The notes: generated by a model not told the origin, from the sequence alone. Numbered from the stretch's first letter, positions 54,589-63,991 are shown. The stretch is DNA of 64,000 nucleotides from Actinopolymorpha sp. NPDC004070 (GCF_040610475.1 NZ_JBEXMJ010000017.1:1-64000); one strand, 5' to 3'. A program made the numbers and translations.

Positions 54589-56193
54589 ATGGTCGATGCC
54601 TCCGCAAGCCGTCAGGACGGCAAGGCGTTCTACGTCACGACGCCGATCTACTACGTCAACGACAAGCCGCACATCGGGCACGCCTACACCACGGTCGCGG
54701 CCGACGTCCTGGCCCGCTGGCACCGCCAGCGCGGCGAGAAGGTGTGGTTCCTCACCGGCACCGACGAGCACGGCCAGAAGGTCATGCGCAGTGCCGAGGT
54801 CAATGGCGTGACGCCCCGCGAGTGGGCCGACCAGCTGGTGGAGACGGCGTGGAAGCCGGTGCTGGAGACCATCGACGCGAGCAACGACGATTTCATCCGT
54901 ACGACCGAATCGCGGCACACCGAGCGGGTTCGGGAGTTCTGGCAGCATCTGTACGACGCGGGTCAGGTGTTCCCCGGCACCTACGAGGGCCCCTACTGCG
55001 TGAGCTGTGAGGAGTTCAAGCTCCCGGCCGAACTGCTCGACGGTGAGAACGGCCAGAAGCTGTGCCCGGTGCACGGGCGGCCGGTGGAGATGCTGTCGGA
55101 GACCAACTACTTCTTCAAGCTGTCCGCCTACACCGACAAGCTGCTCGAGCTGTACGAGGAGCACCCGGAGTTCGTGCAGCCCGAGAGCGCCCGCAACGAG
55201 GTCGTGGCGTTCGTCAAGCAGGGCTTGCAGGACCTGTCGATCACCCGGTCCACCTTCGACTGGGGCATCCCGGTCCCGTGGGACGACGAGCACGTCCTCT
55301 ACGTCTGGATCGACGCGCTGCTCAACTACGTCACGGCGGCCGGCTATCGCACGGATCCCCTTCTTTTCAAGCAGGTCTGGCCCGCTGACGTCCACCTGGT
55401 GGGCAAGGACATCCTGCGCTTCCACGCGGTGATCTGGCCGGCCATGCTGATGGCCGCGGGTCTTCCGCTGCCGACCACCGTGTTCGCACACGGCTGGCTG
55501 CTGGTGGGCGGTGAGAAGATGAGCAAGACGAAGTTGACGGGGATCGCGCCCAGTCAGATCATCGACACCTTCGGCTCCGACGCCTTCCGCTACTACTTCC
55601 TGCGGGCCATCCAGTTCGGCTCCGACGGCTCCTTCTCCTGGGAGCACCTGACGGCCGTCTACACCTCCGAGCTGGCCAACGGCCTCGGCAACCTCGCCTC
55701 CCGGGTCGCGGCGATGGTCGGCCGCTACTTCGACGGCAGCCTGCCCGCTCCCGCCGACGCCGGCCCGGCCGAGCAGGCGATCGCCGAACGCCTCACCCGG
55801 ACGGTGCGGGTGGCCGACGAGGCCGCGGTGTCGCTGCGGTTCCACGAGGCGCTGGCCGCGGTCGAGGGGTTCGTCGGTGCCGTCAACGGCTACCTGACGG
55901 AGCAGGCGCCGTGGAAGGTCGCCAAGGACGACTCCCCGCAGGCACGGGCCCGGCTGGCAACGATCCTCTACACCGCCGCCGAGGCGTTGCGCGCGGTGGC
56001 AGTCCTCTACAACCCGGTGATGCCGCGCAGTGCGGCGGCACTGTGGGACATGCTCGGCGCCGGGCAGAGCATCGGCGCGCTGGCCGACCAGCCGCTCACC
56101 GAGGCCGGCAACTGGGGCCGGCTGCCCGAGGGGTCGGTGCTCACCAAGGGTGCGCCGCTGTTCCCCCGGATCGAGGAGCCGGAGGCTTCGTGA
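54589..56193 (+). CDS. metG: Methionyl-tRNA synthetase
   Basis: A 534-residue class I synthetase charging tRNA-Met. AFYVTTPIYYVNDKPHIGHA contains the HIGH motif, VGGEKMSKTKLTG the KMSKS variant near residue 310, and TFDWGIPVPWDDEHVLYVWI the Met pocket. The connective peptide has PYCVSCEEFKLP but only one clear Cys pair. No C-terminal tRNA-binding domain, as in short actinobacterial forms. tatD overlaps its stop as GTGA. Confidence 0.96.
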   Translation: MVDASASRQDGKAFYVTTPIYYVNDKPHIGHAYTTVAADVLARWHRQRGEKVWFLTGTDEHGQKVMRSAEVNGVTPREWADQLVETAWKPVLETIDASNDDFIRTTESRHTERVREFWQHLYDAGQVFPGTYEGPYCVSCEEFKLPAELLDGENGQKLCPVHGRPVEMLSETNYFFKLSAYTDKLLELYEEHPEFVQPESARNEVVAFVKQGLQDLSITRSTFDWGIPVPWDDEHVLYVWIDALLNYVTAAGYRTDPLLFKQVWPADVHLVGKDILRFHAVIWPAMLMAAGLPLPTTVFAHGWLLVGGEKMSKTKLTGIAPSQIIDTFGSDAFRYYFLRAIQFGSDGSFSWEHLTAVYTSELANGLGNLASRVAAMVGRYFDGSLPAPADAGPAEQAIAERLTRTVRVADEAAVSLRFHEALAAVEGFVGAVNGYLTEQAPWKVAKDDSPQARARLATILYTAAEALRAVAVLYNPVMPRSAAALWDMLGAGQSIGALADQPLTEAGNWGRLPEGSVLTKGAPLFPRIEEPEAS

Positions 56194-57098
56194 CCCCCGA
56201 GCCGGGTGCGCAGAACGACGGTGGGCCGACCCGGCAGCGGGCCGGTGGGGAGGACCGCCGTGACCGCAGCCGGCCCGAGCCGCCGGCACCGCTGGCCGCG
56301 CCGGTCGCCGACTCCCACTGCCACCTCGACATCGCCGACGGCCCGGGCGGCCAGTGGCTCCCGGTCGAGGACGCCGTGGCCCGTGCGGCGGCGGTCGGTG
56401 TGCCGAGGATCGTCCAGATCGGCTGCGACCTGCCCGGCGCGCGCTGGGCGGTACGCGCCGCCGAGGAACACCCCGCCCTGGTGGCCGGGGTGGCCCTGCA
56501 CCCCAACGAGGTGCCGGTCCTCGCGGCGGCCGGTGAGCTCGACGCGGCCCTGGTCGAGATCGACCGCCTCGCCGGCTCCAGCCCGCGCGTGCGGGCGGTC
56601 GGGGAGACCGGGCTGGACCACTTCCGTACCGGCGAGGAGGGCTGGAAGGTCCAGGAGGACGGCTTCCGGGCCCACATCGCGCTGGCGAAGAAGCACGGGA
56701 AGGCGCTGGCCATCCACGACCGGGACGCCCACGCCGACGTCCTGCGGGTGCTCGCCGAGGAGGGTGCCCCGGAGCGGGTGCTGATGCACTGCTTCTCCGG
56801 GGACGCCGAGATGGCGCGTGAGTGCGTACGCCGTGGCTACTACCTGTCCTTCGCCGGGACGGTGACGTTCAAGAACGCCGCACCGCTGCGCGAGGCGCTC
56901 GCCGAGGTGCCGCTCGGCCGCATCCTGGTGGAGACCGACGCGCCGTACCTCGCTCCCACGCCCCACCGCGGCCGGCCCAACGCGAGCTACCTCGTTCCCC
57001 TCACCGTCCGGTGCATGGCGGAGGTGAAGGAGGTCTCGGAGGAGGCCATGTGCGTGGCCGTGGCAGAGGCCACCGAGGCGGTCTTCGGCTCCTGGTGA
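56190..57098 (+). CDS. tatD: TatD-family metal-dependent DNase
   Basis: A 302-residue TIM-barrel hydrolase. VADSHCHLDIAD has the HxH metal pair, VRAVGETGLDHFR the bridging Glu, LAIHDRDAHADVL a His, VLMHCFSGDAEMARECV another, and VETDAPYLAP the Asp. The first 40 residues are a Gly/Pro/Arg-rich extension. GTG at 56190 overlaps the metG stop. TatD proteins degrade 3' DNA/RNA ends; located as Rv1008. Confidence 0.93.
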   Translation: MTPEPGAQNDGGPTRQRAGGEDRRDRSRPEPPAPLAAPVADSHCHLDIADGPGGQWLPVEDAVARAAAVGVPRIVQIGCDLPGARWAVRAAEEHPALVAGVALHPNEVPVLAAAGELDAALVEIDRLAGSSPRVRAVGETGLDHFRTGEEGWKVQEDGFRAHIALAKKHGKALAIHDRDAHADVLRVLAEEGAPERVLMHCFSGDAEMARECVRRGYYLSFAGTVTFKNAAPLREALAEVPLGRILVETDAPYLAPTPHRGRPNASYLVPLTVRCMAEVKEVSEEAMCVAVAEATEAVFGSW

Positions 57099-57141
57099 CC
57101 GCCGAATCACACCGGCGGAATTCACCGATCCGCAGATCGGT
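57099..57141 (+). terminator. Two small hairpins after tatD
   Basis: CCGCCG pairs with CGGCGG (57099-57118), starting at the tatD stop, and ACCGATC pairs with GATCGGT (57124-57141). No T tract follows, so termination is plausible but not certain. Confidence 0.4.
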
Positions 57142-57234
57142 AAAAGCCCAGCACATTTCGGCTTTTCTGACAATGCGTGGTCACTCCGACAAGTACGGAC
57201 GGCTGTCCGGAATAACTATCTAATGTGTCCGGAG

Positions 57235-57263
57235 TTGATAGCGGCGACATTGTTCGTTATCGT
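57235..57263 (+). promoter_or_regulatory. Sigma70-like promoter for rpf
   Basis: TTGATA (57235-57240), a 17-bp spacer and TATCGT (57258-57263). Transcription would start near 57270 and leave a leader of about 175 nt before the rpf GTG. The leader is GC-rich and may fold, but it does not match the c-di-AMP (ydaO) riboswitch found before some actinobacterial rpf genes. Confidence 0.55.
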
Positions 57264-57446
57264 CCCGTGTCGTTGGCCGGGGTCGGGGAAACCTCGGACG
57301 GCGCAAAAGGGGGGCGTCATCCGCGCCCGATACGGCGCGTGTTCGCGCTGGTCATCGGCTCACCGTCGAGTCGCGCGGATCCTGGCTCTCCATCGAGGCG
57401 TGCCGTCTGTGTGTCCGTGCCCGGAAAGCACGACCATCGGAGCACC

Positions 57447-58601
57447 GTGCACAAGAAGGTACTTATCGGTGCCATCGGCATCGGAGTGGTCGGCGCGCTG
57501 GGAATCGGCGGCACGACCGCTTATGCGTCGCTGAACAAGTCGGTCACCGTCTCGATCGACGGTAAGGCCCACAACCTCCACACTTTCGACTCCACCGTCG
57601 GTGACGTGCTGGCGTCGCAGAAGATCAAGGTCGGCCCCCGTGACGTGGTGGCGCCGGCGAGGACGGCGAAGGTCACCGACGGCACCCGGATCGCCGTCCG
57701 GTACGCCCGCCCGCTCACCCTCAACGTCGACGGCTCCAAGCAGACCCGCTGGGTGACCGCGATGAGCCTGGGCGAGGCGCTCAACGACCTGGGCGGCCGC
57801 TTCGACGGCGCCCGTACCTCCGCCAGCCGGGGTGTCGGCATCGCACGCCAGGGCCTCACGGTCGACGTGATCACCCGCAAGACCGTGGTGATCAGCCACG
57901 ACGGCAAGAAGACCCCGCTGGACGAGCCGCTGCGCACCGTCTCCGACGCGCTCGCCAAAGCTCAGGTCAAGGTCGACGCCGACGACCGGGTGAAGCCGAG
58001 CCTGTCCACCGAGGTCAAGGACGGCACCGCGATCGTCGTCAACCGGGTGGACGTCCGCAAGTCGACCCGCAAGGTCGCGCTGTCGTACGACACGATCCAC
58101 AAGAAGACCTCGACCCTGTACAAGGGGCACAGCAAGGTCGGCCGGACCGGCCACCGGGGCGAGAAGGCCCAGGTGTTCCGTACGACCTTCGTGGACGGCA
58201 AGAAGGTCAAGACCCAGTTGCTGTCCCAGAAGGTCGTCCGCCAGCCGGTGGACACGATCGTGCTGGACGGCACCAAGGTGCGTCGGTCCTCCTCCGGCAG
58301 CAGCGGCGGTGGGGGCAGCGGCGGCGGCAGCTCCAGCGGCGGCGGCGGCAACGTCGGCGGCGGAGTGGACAGCCTCAACTGGGCGGCACTGGCCCAGTGC
58401 GAGTCCAGCGGCAACCCGCGGGCGGTCAACCCGTCCGGCTACTACGGGCTGTACCAGTTCTCGCTGTCGACCTGGCACTCCGTGGGCGGCTCGGGCAACC
58501 CGATCGACAACTCCTCCGCGGAGCAGACCTACCGGGCCAAGCTCCTGTACAAGAAGGCCGGCGCGGGTCAGTGGAGCTGCGGCAGCCACCTGTACGACTG
58601 A
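57447..58601 (+). CDS. Resuscitation-promoting factor, RpfB-like
   Basis: A 384-residue secreted muralytic enzyme. The N-terminus is a signal/anchor helix (KKVLIGAIGIGVVGALGIGG). Three DUF348 repeats follow (VTVSIDGKAHNLHTFDSTVG; LTLNVDGSKQTRWVTAMSL; VVISHDGKKTPLDEPLRTVS), then a G5-like region (KVGRTGHRGEKAQVFRTTFV), a Gly/Ser linker and the Rpf domain. The Rpf domain has LNWAALAQCESSGNPRAVNP with the catalytic Glu, YYGLYQFSLSTWHSVGG, and paired Cys. It cleaves peptidoglycan during regrowth. GTG at 57447 follows GGAG. Located as rpfB between tatD and ksgA in M. tuberculosis. Confidence 0.92.
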   Translation: MHKKVLIGAIGIGVVGALGIGGTTAYASLNKSVTVSIDGKAHNLHTFDSTVGDVLASQKIKVGPRDVVAPARTAKVTDGTRIAVRYARPLTLNVDGSKQTRWVTAMSLGEALNDLGGRFDGARTSASRGVGIARQGLTVDVITRKTVVISHDGKKTPLDEPLRTVSDALAKAQVKVDADDRVKPSLSTEVKDGTAIVVNRVDVRKSTRKVALSYDTIHKKTSTLYKGHSKVGRTGHRGEKAQVFRTTFVDGKKVKTQLLSQKVVRQPVDTIVLDGTKVRRSSSGSSGGGGSGGGSSSGGGGNVGGGVDSLNWAALAQCESSGNPRAVNPSGYYGLYQFSLSTWHSVGGSGNPIDNSSAEQTYRAKLLYKKAGAGQWSCGSHLYD

Positions 58602-58678
58602 CGGTCTCCACCTCGGTCATCAACCCGGTGACCACACCAGACCGCTGAGTGCGCGTCCGGGCCCCGGTGGGTGCCAGA

Positions 58679-58690
58679 TAGCGTTCCGGT
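58679..58690 (+). promoter_or_regulatory. -10-like box of leaderless ksgA transcript
   Basis: TAGCGT, 6 nt, then the ksgA GTG at 58691; no Shine-Dalgarno. Confidence 0.5.
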
Positions 58691-59599
58691 GTGGGTAACG
58701 CGTTCGATGGTGCGTCCGCCGGGCCGAGTCTCCTCGGCCCGGCGGACGTTCGCGTGCTGGCGGCGGACCTCGGCCTGCGCCCCACCAAGCAGCGGGGGCA
58801 GAACTTCGTCACCGACGCCAACACCGTCCGCCGGATCGTGCGGACCGCGGGGGTCGGGGCGGACGACGTGGTGCTGGAGATCGGCCCCGGGCTCGGCTCC
58901 CTGACCCTGGCTCTGCTGGGCGCGGCAGCCCGGGTGGTCGCGGTGGAGATCGACGACGCGCTCGCCGGCGCGCTGCCGGACACGGTCGCGCGGTTCGCGC
59001 CCGGGCAGGCCGACCGCCTGGACGTGGTGCACGCCGACGCGATGAACCTCCGTTCGCTGCCCGGTCCGCCGCCGACGGCGCTGGTGGCCAACCTGCCGTA
59101 CAACGTCTCGGTCCCGGTCCTGCTCGGCGTACTCCAGCACTTTCCGTCGGTCGAGCGCGGCCTGGTGATGGTGCAGTTGGAGGTGGCCGACCGGCTGGCC
59201 GCGGCACCCGGCTCGAAGGTGTACGGCGTGCCCAGCGTGAAGGCCGCGTGGTACGCCGAGGTCGCCCGGACCGGCCTGGTCGGGCGGACGGTGTTCTGGC
59301 CGCAGCCGAACGTCGACTCCGGCCTGGTCGCCTTCACCCGTCGCGAGCCGCCGCCGACCACCGCCTCCCGGGAGCAGGTGTTCGCGGTCGTCGACGCGGC
59401 GTTCGCCCAGCGCCGAAAGACGCTGCGGGCGGCACTGTCCCGGCTGGCCGGCTCGCCGGTTGCCGCCGAGACCGCGTTGCGGGCGGCCGGGATCGACCCG
59501 GGCGAACGCGGCGAACGCCTGGACGTCACCGCCTTCGCCCGGATCGCGGAGGCACTGCCCGAAGGATCGAACCGTACGGAAGGGAAGCCCGCTCGGTGA
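58691..59599 (+). CDS. rsmA: 16S rRNA dimethyladenosine transferase
   Basis: A 302-residue enzyme (KsgA) that dimethylates A1518/A1519 of 16S rRNA late in 30S assembly. [36 protein letters not shown] (SAM motif I), [20 protein letters not shown] and the catalytic [11 protein letters not shown] are present, with [14 protein letters not shown] and [12 protein letters not shown] in the C-terminal domain. GTG at 58691. ispE overlaps it by GTGA. Confidence 0.95.
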   Translation: MGNAFDGASAGPSLLGPADVRVLAADLGLRPTKQRGQNFVTDANTVRRIVRTAGVGADDVVLEIGPGLGSLTLALLGAAARVVAVEIDDALAGALPDTVARFAPGQADRLDVVHADAMNLRSLPGPPPTALVANLPYNVSVPVLLGVLQHFPSVERGLVMVQLEVADRLAAAPGSKVYGVPSVKAAWYAEVARTGLVGRTVFWPQPNVDSGLVAFTRREPPPTTASREQVFAVVDAAFAQRRKTLRAALSRLAGSPVAAETALRAAGIDPGERGERLDVTAFARIAEALPEGSNRTEGKPAR

Positions 59600-60504
59600 G
59601 CGCAGCAGTGGTGAGGACGCCGGCCAAGGTCAACCTGGCCCTGATGGTCGGCCCGTTGCGCACCGACGGCTTCCACGAACTCGCCTCGGTCTACCAGGCG
59701 GTCGGCCTGTACGACGAGGTGGCGGCGAGACTCGCGCCGCCGGGTGAGTTCACGGTGCGGGTCAGCGGCCGGGAGGCCGGCAAGGTGCCGCTCGACAACG
59801 GCAACCTCGCGATCCGCGCGGCCCGACTCCTCGCCGACCACGCCGGCGTCGCCGCCGGCGTCGCCATCGACATCACCAAGGGCATCCCGGTGGCGGGCGG
59901 TATGGCCGGGGGCAGCAGCGACGCGGCCGCCGCCCTGGTCGCCTGCGACACGCTGTGGGGGACCAGGGCCGACCGGTCCACGCTGCTCGGCCTGGCCGCC
60001 CGGCTCGGCAGCGACGTGCCGTTCTGCCTGCTGGGCGGCACCGCGATCGGCGCCGGGCACGGCGAGGTCGTCACCCCGGCGCTGGCCAGGGGCTCCTACG
60101 AATGGGTGTTCGCGCTGGACGGTGAGGGCATGTCCACCCCGGCGGTGTACGCCCGGCTGGACCGGATCCGCGACGATCTCGTCGTCCTGCCGCCGCGGAT
60201 CCCCGAGCCGATGATGGCCGCGCTCGCGTCGGGCTCGGCGACCGAACTCGGCGCGACCCTGGTCAACGACCTGGAGCCGGCCGCGCTGCGGATCCGGCCC
60301 CGGCTCGCTCAGGTGCTGGACGCCGGCCGCGACTACGGCGCGATCGGCGCCGTGGTCTCCGGGTCCGGTCCGACCTGCGCGTTCCTGGCCCGCGACCACG
60401 CGCACGCGGTCGACCTGTCCGCCCGGCTGGCAGGGACGGGGTTGTGCGCCTCGGTACGCCGGGCCACCGGGCCGGTGCCGGGCGCCCGGGTCGTCGAGTC
60501 CTGA
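59596..60504 (+). CDS. ispE: 4-diphosphocytidyl-2-C-methyl-D-erythritol kinase
   Basis: A 302-residue GHMP kinase of the MEP isoprenoid pathway. [30 protein letters not shown], the phosphate loop [36 protein letters not shown] and [14 protein letters not shown] are diagnostic. GTG at 59596 overlaps the ksgA stop. It supplies isoprenoid precursors for polyprenyl carriers such as those used by Pmt. Confidence 0.95.
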   Translation: MSAAVVRTPAKVNLALMVGPLRTDGFHELASVYQAVGLYDEVAARLAPPGEFTVRVSGREAGKVPLDNGNLAIRAARLLADHAGVAAGVAIDITKGIPVAGGMAGGSSDAAAALVACDTLWGTRADRSTLLGLAARLGSDVPFCLLGGTAIGAGHGEVVTPALARGSYEWVFALDGEGMSTPAVYARLDRIRDDLVVLPPRIPEPMMAALASGSATELGATLVNDLEPAALRIRPRLAQVLDAGRDYGAIGAVVSGSGPTCAFLARDHAHAVDLSARLAGTGLCASVRRATGPVPGARVVES

Positions 60505-60704
60505 GTCACCCGGCGACGCGAAGGCGAACGCGTTCAGCACAGACGAGGCCTCCGGGAGACCCGAGTAGGTCCTGCCGGAAAAACCGGTTGCGGGCGCTCA
60601 CGGACCTGCGCCAGAGTGTCGGCAGTCGTCAGCCGCGGGTGGTGCCTGTCGCGGCGACCCAGGGCAGACCGGCCGTCGAGCCGGCGCGATCGAGGAGGTG
60701 CGAA
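60505..60704. other. Gap between ispE and the RIO kinase leader
   Basis: About 200 bp without a gene. It includes a small CCGG-AAAAA-CCGG hairpin at about 60568-60580 that may terminate ispE transcription. Confidence 0.4.
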
Positions 60705-60770
60705 GTGACCAAGTATGCCGTCCGGGCGTGGTCTCGTACCCGTCCTCTCGCGCAGCCCTCCGGCCGCTGA
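60705..60770 (+). CDS. Putative 21-residue leader peptide upstream of RIO kinase
   Basis: GAGGAGG lies 6 nt before GTG at 60705, the strongest ribosome site in this area. The frame reads TKYAVRAWSRTRPLAQPSGR after the start and stops 64 bp before the kinase GTG. A short, Arg/Trp-containing peptide with its own good site suggests attenuation or coupling, or a tiny protein. There is no homologue I recognise. Confidence 0.4.
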   Translation: MTKYAVRAWSRTRPLAQPSGR

Positions 60771-60834
60771 CAGGCGCCGAAAACTCACCGCGCACGGCGG
60801 GAGGGCAGCAACCTTCCCAAGGAGTTCTCTCACC

Positions 60835-61875
60835 GTGCGCAAGCGCAACCTGAAGTACGACCGCAACATCGACGTCTCCGTCTACGACGTCACCAAGGAT
60901 CTCGACCCCGGTTACGACGACGCGCCGGCCTCGGCCCGGATGCGGCGCCGGCGGTCCGACACCGACCCCGGGCCCCGTTCCCGGGGCCGGATGACCGAGG
61001 AGGCCCGCGCCCGGCTGGTGGCCGAACGCGAGGCCGCCGCCATCGACGACGGCCCGCCGACCGGTTACCGCTGGACCACCTGGGACGACCCCGGCGGGCA
61101 CGGTCCCGAGCCGTACCCGTCGTGGCTGGTCACCGACCTGGCCGCGGTGGACACCGAGTTCGGCGTCCTCAAGACCGGCAAGGAAGCCGACGTGTTCCTG
61201 ATCGAACGCGGCGTGCCGGCCGACGATGACACCGAGGGCACCGATGGCACCAGCGGCACCAGCAACCGGTGCCTGCTGGCGTCCAAGCGGTACCGCTCGG
61301 CCGACCACCGGCTCTTCCACCGCGACGCCGGCTATCTCGAGGGCCGGCGGTCGCGCCGGACCCGCGACCAGCGTGCGGTCGAGAACCGCACCAACTTCGG
61401 CCGCAACCTGATCGCCCAGCAGTGGGCGGTCGCGGAGTTCGACGCCCTGAGCCAGCTGTGGACCGCGGGGCTGCCGGTGCCCTACCCGGTCCAGCACCTC
61501 GGCACCGAGCTGCTGATGGAGTTCATCGGCTCCGCCGACGGGCAGGCGGCGCCCCGGCTGGCGCAGCTTCGCCCGGAGCCGGACCAGCTGGCCGACCTGT
61601 GGCGGCAGCTGCACGACGCGCTGGTCCTGCTCGGCCGCAACGGGTACGCCCACGGCGACCTGTCGGCGTACAACCTGCTGGTGAACGACGGCGAGCTGAT
61701 CCTGATCGACCTGCCCCAGCTGGTCGACGTGGTGACCAACCCGCAGGGTGAGGAGTTCCTGCGCCGGGACGTCAAGCGGATCTGCGAGTGGTTCGTGGCC
61801 CGGGGCATGGACCACAACCTCGCCGACGCCGACCGGCTCGCGGCGGAGGTACTCGAGGAGGCCGGCGCGAGCTGA
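60835..61875 (+). CDS. RIO-type protein kinase
   Basis: A 346-residue kinase of the RIO1 group. After a charged N-terminus of about 110 residues comes GVLKTGKEADVFLIERG (nucleotide loop), LLASKRYRSADHRLF (Lys), NGYAHGDLSAYNLLV (catalytic HGD and Asn) and LIDLPQLVD (metal Asp). RLIADLWRQL-like helices and RDVKRICEWFVARG end it. In eukaryotes and archaea RIO kinases act in small-subunit ribosome assembly; placement near ksgA fits, but the bacterial role is unknown. GTG at 60835 follows AAGGAG. Confidence 0.88.
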   Translation: MRKRNLKYDRNIDVSVYDVTKDLDPGYDDAPASARMRRRRSDTDPGPRSRGRMTEEARARLVAEREAAAIDDGPPTGYRWTTWDDPGGHGPEPYPSWLVTDLAAVDTEFGVLKTGKEADVFLIERGVPADDDTEGTDGTSGTSNRCLLASKRYRSADHRLFHRDAGYLEGRRSRRTRDQRAVENRTNFGRNLIAQQWAVAEFDALSQLWTAGLPVPYPVQHLGTELLMEFIGSADGQAAPRLAQLRPEPDQLADLWRQLHDALVLLGRNGYAHGDLSAYNLLVNDGELILIDLPQLVDVVTNPQGEEFLRRDVKRICEWFVARGMDHNLADADRLAAEVLEEAGAS

Positions 61876-61963
61876 CGACTCGCACCTCACACCCCACTGG
61901 TGGCCACCGACGGCGGGACCGGGTTCCGGTCGCGTTGTCGGTGGCCACCGCCATGATGGGGGG

Positions 61964-62572
61964 ATGGTGGCGAACGCGCAGACCACGGCGGAGACCTTCG
62001 ACCGGCTCGACTGGTACGCCCGTGACTTCGAGGCGGAGCGGTTCGTCGAGTGCGTGTTCCGCGAGGTCGACCTCACCGAGTCCCGCAGTCACGGCGCGTC
62101 GTTCGAGCGATGCGAGTTCCACAACTGCCGGTTCAACGCCTCCGAGCACCGGGAGTCGGCGTTCGTGGGGTGTGAGTTCCGGCGTACTTCCTTCTTCTCC
62201 GCGGTCCTGGACGGCTGCAAGTTCACCGGCAGTACGTTCGTCGACTGCGTGTTCCGGCCGTTGACCGTACGCGGCGGTCAGTGGGGCGGCATCACCGCGC
62301 GCGGCGCCGACCTGACCGGGCTCGACCTGCGTGGGCTCCGGCTGGACGACGCCGACCTGTCCGAGGCCAACCTGCACGGGACCGTCCTGCGCGACGCGGA
62401 CCTGTCGTTCGCCAGTCTGCGGGGCGCGGTGCTCACCGAGGCGGATCTGCGCGGTGCCAAGCTGCATGCGGTGGATCTGAGCGTGGCGAGGCTGGGCGGC
62501 ACCCGGCTCGACCTCGCCGGCGCGGTGTTGCTCGCGGAGTCACACGGCGCGCGCGTCGAAACGGCTGAGTAG
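61964..62572 (+). CDS. Pentapeptide-repeat protein, Qnr/MfpA-like size
   Basis: A 202-residue protein made mostly of pentapeptide repeats: FVECVFREVDLTESRSHGAS, FERCEFHNCRFNASEH, FVGCEFRRTSFFSAVLDGCK, GLDLRGLRLDDADLSEANLH and LSFASLRGAVLTEADLRGAK. The size and break between two repeat blocks resemble MfpA/Qnr proteins that bind gyrase and lower fluoroquinolone action. That role is only a possibility. Its last 33 bp overlap a convergent small gene. Confidence 0.88.
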   Translation: MVANAQTTAETFDRLDWYARDFEAERFVECVFREVDLTESRSHGASFERCEFHNCRFNASEHRESAFVGCEFRRTSFFSAVLDGCKFTGSTFVDCVFRPLTVRGGQWGGITARGADLTGLDLRGLRLDDADLSEANLHGTVLRDADLSFASLRGAVLTEADLRGAKLHAVDLSVARLGGTRLDLAGAVLLAESHGARVETAE

Positions 62573-62836
62573 CCGCGCGGGGTCGATGGCCGCCGGGTGC
62601 GGGAGCTCGTCGTACACCACGATCTGGGTGTGGCCGTCGTGGCCGTGGATCGCGGTGACGTCCGCGAGTGACTCGTAGACGTTGATCGAGGGTCGCGGCC
62701 CGCACCAGGCGAGGCTGACCTTCCCGTTGGGGTACACGGTTCCCCACGCCACGACGCCGGTGCCGGAAACGCCCGTTGCGTCACGGTGTCGATACAGCTG
62801 GAAGCGACACGGCATGGTTGTCGCGCTGGTGGGCAT
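62540..62836 (-). CDS. Hypothetical protein
   Basis: A 98-residue protein. MPCRFQLYRHRDATGVSGTG, VVAWGTVYPNGKVSLAWCG, RPSINVYESLADVTAIHGHD and GHTQIVVYDELPHPAAID read like a small beta-rich domain of unknown role. ATG at 62836 has AGGAAGGG upstream. It overlaps the pentapeptide gene tail to tail and has a long inverted repeat 36 bp upstream. Confidence 0.65.
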   Translation of the reverse strand: MPTSATTMPCRFQLYRHRDATGVSGTGVVAWGTVYPNGKVSLAWCGPRPSINVYESLADVTAIHGHDGHTQIVVYDELPHPAAIDPARLLSRFDARAV

Positions 62837-62872
62837 GAGCCCTTCCTCTCCATCACGTGCTCCGCGAAGTGG

Positions 62873-62930
62873 AGTCCTACGGGCCGCCGCGCAGGGAATG
62901 GGCCGGGGTCTACGGCGGCCCGTAGGGACT
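62873..62930. repeat. Long inverted repeat between divergent genes
   Basis: AGTCCTACGGGCCGCCG and CGGCGGCCCGTAGGGACT (62913-62930) pair over 17 bases with one bulge across a 24-nt spacer. It lies in the promoter region of the small gene at 62836 and the DUF5753 regulator at 63101. Confidence 0.7.
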
Positions 62931-63100
62931 CCTAGAGTGACAGGAGCACCACGTATGGTCAAGTAAGACTTCCAATGTAAATTTTCATGAACCGAGTTGA
63001 TCTTCCCGATCCGGGATTTCCGGACTGAAGTGGCATAAGTACTTGCCACATTCGGGGCCAAGGTCCAGACTTTCTGCAGTTACGCACCGGGGAGGCTCGC

Positions 63101-63991
63101 ATGCCCAGAGTGACCGGACCCACGATCTCGCGGTGGCGGCTCAGCAAGGAGTTGAAGCGGCTGCGCGAGGAGGCGGGACGCTCCTTCGACGACTCGGCAG
63201 AGCTTCTCGGGTGCTCACCTTCGAAGATTCGCAAGATCGAGGCGGGCGAGGTGGGAGTCGTGAAGGCGGAGCTCGACCTGCTGCTCGACCTCTACAAGGT
63301 CGACGACGAGGAACTCGCCTCGCTCCTGCGCGACCTGCAGAAGCTCGGCAAGCAGCGCGGCTGGTGGGCTCCGCTGGGCTCGCTCCCCAAGCAGTACAGC
63401 GTGTTCGTCGGGCTGGAGTCGGAGGCGTTGCGCATCCGGCAGTTCGAGCCCCTGGTGCTCCCGGGTCTGCTGCAGACCGAGGAGTACGCCAGTGCGCTCG
63501 ACGCCATGTGCACGTTCCTCACCGCCGACGAGCAGGCGCGGGCGGTGAAGGTGCGAATGGCCCGCCAGGAGCAGTTCTGGGCGGAGGGCGCCGACGACGA
63601 CCGCAGCCGGCTGTGGGTGATCGTCGACGAGGCGGCCCTGCGCCGGCCCGTGGGCGGCAACCTGAGCATCATGCGCGGGCAGTTGCTGCGGGTGCTGGAG
63701 CTGGCCGAGCGGTGCATCTTCCAGGTGGTGCCGTTCGAGGCCGGCAGCTATCCCGGGACGTCCGGTCCGTTCACCATCTTCGACTTCGACGAGGACGTCC
63801 ACTCACCAGTTGTCTTCACCGACGGACACGCCGGCATCGCACTCCTGGAGTCCGAGGCCGACGTCGACCGAGGTAACCGCGCGTTCGCGCACATGGCCGC
63901 GGTGGCGCTCAGCCCCACCGAGTCGGCCCGCAAAGTCGTGGCCATCGCATCGGAGATGGCCACCCAACAAGGAGGCGAAAATGAAAGTTGA
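63101..63991 (+). CDS. Helix-turn-helix regulator with DUF5753 (WhiJ/Scr1 type)
   Basis: A 296-residue protein. The N-terminal Xre-like helix-turn-helix (ISRWRLSKELKRLREEAGRS, SAELLGCSPSKIRKIEAGEV) is followed by DUF5753: QYSVFVGLESEALRIRQFEP, LVLPGLLQTEEYASAL, and SGPFTIFDFDEDVHSPVVF. These pair with small DUF397 proteins; WhiJ-type systems in Streptomyces modulate development. ATG at 63101 follows GGGGAGG. The partner starts inside its last codons. Confidence 0.92.
   Translation: MPRVTGPTISRWRLSKELKRLREEAGRSFDDSAELLGCSPSKIRKIEAGEVGVVKAELDLLLDLYKVDDEELASLLRDLQKLGKQRGWWAPLGSLPKQYSVFVGLESEALRIRQFEPLVLPGLLQTEEYASALDAMCTFLTADEQARAVKVRMARQEQFWAEGADDDRSRLWVIVDEAALRRPVGGNLSIMRGQLLRVLELAERCIFQVVPFEAGSYPGTSGPFTIFDFDEDVHSPVVFTDGHAGIALLESEADVDRGNRAFAHMAAVALSPTESARKVVAIASEMATQQGGENES

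Noticed and set aside
57264..57446. c-di-AMP (ydaO) riboswitch upstream of rpf
   Set aside because: Known before some actinobacterial rpf genes, but the conserved core sequences of that riboswitch could not be found in this leader.
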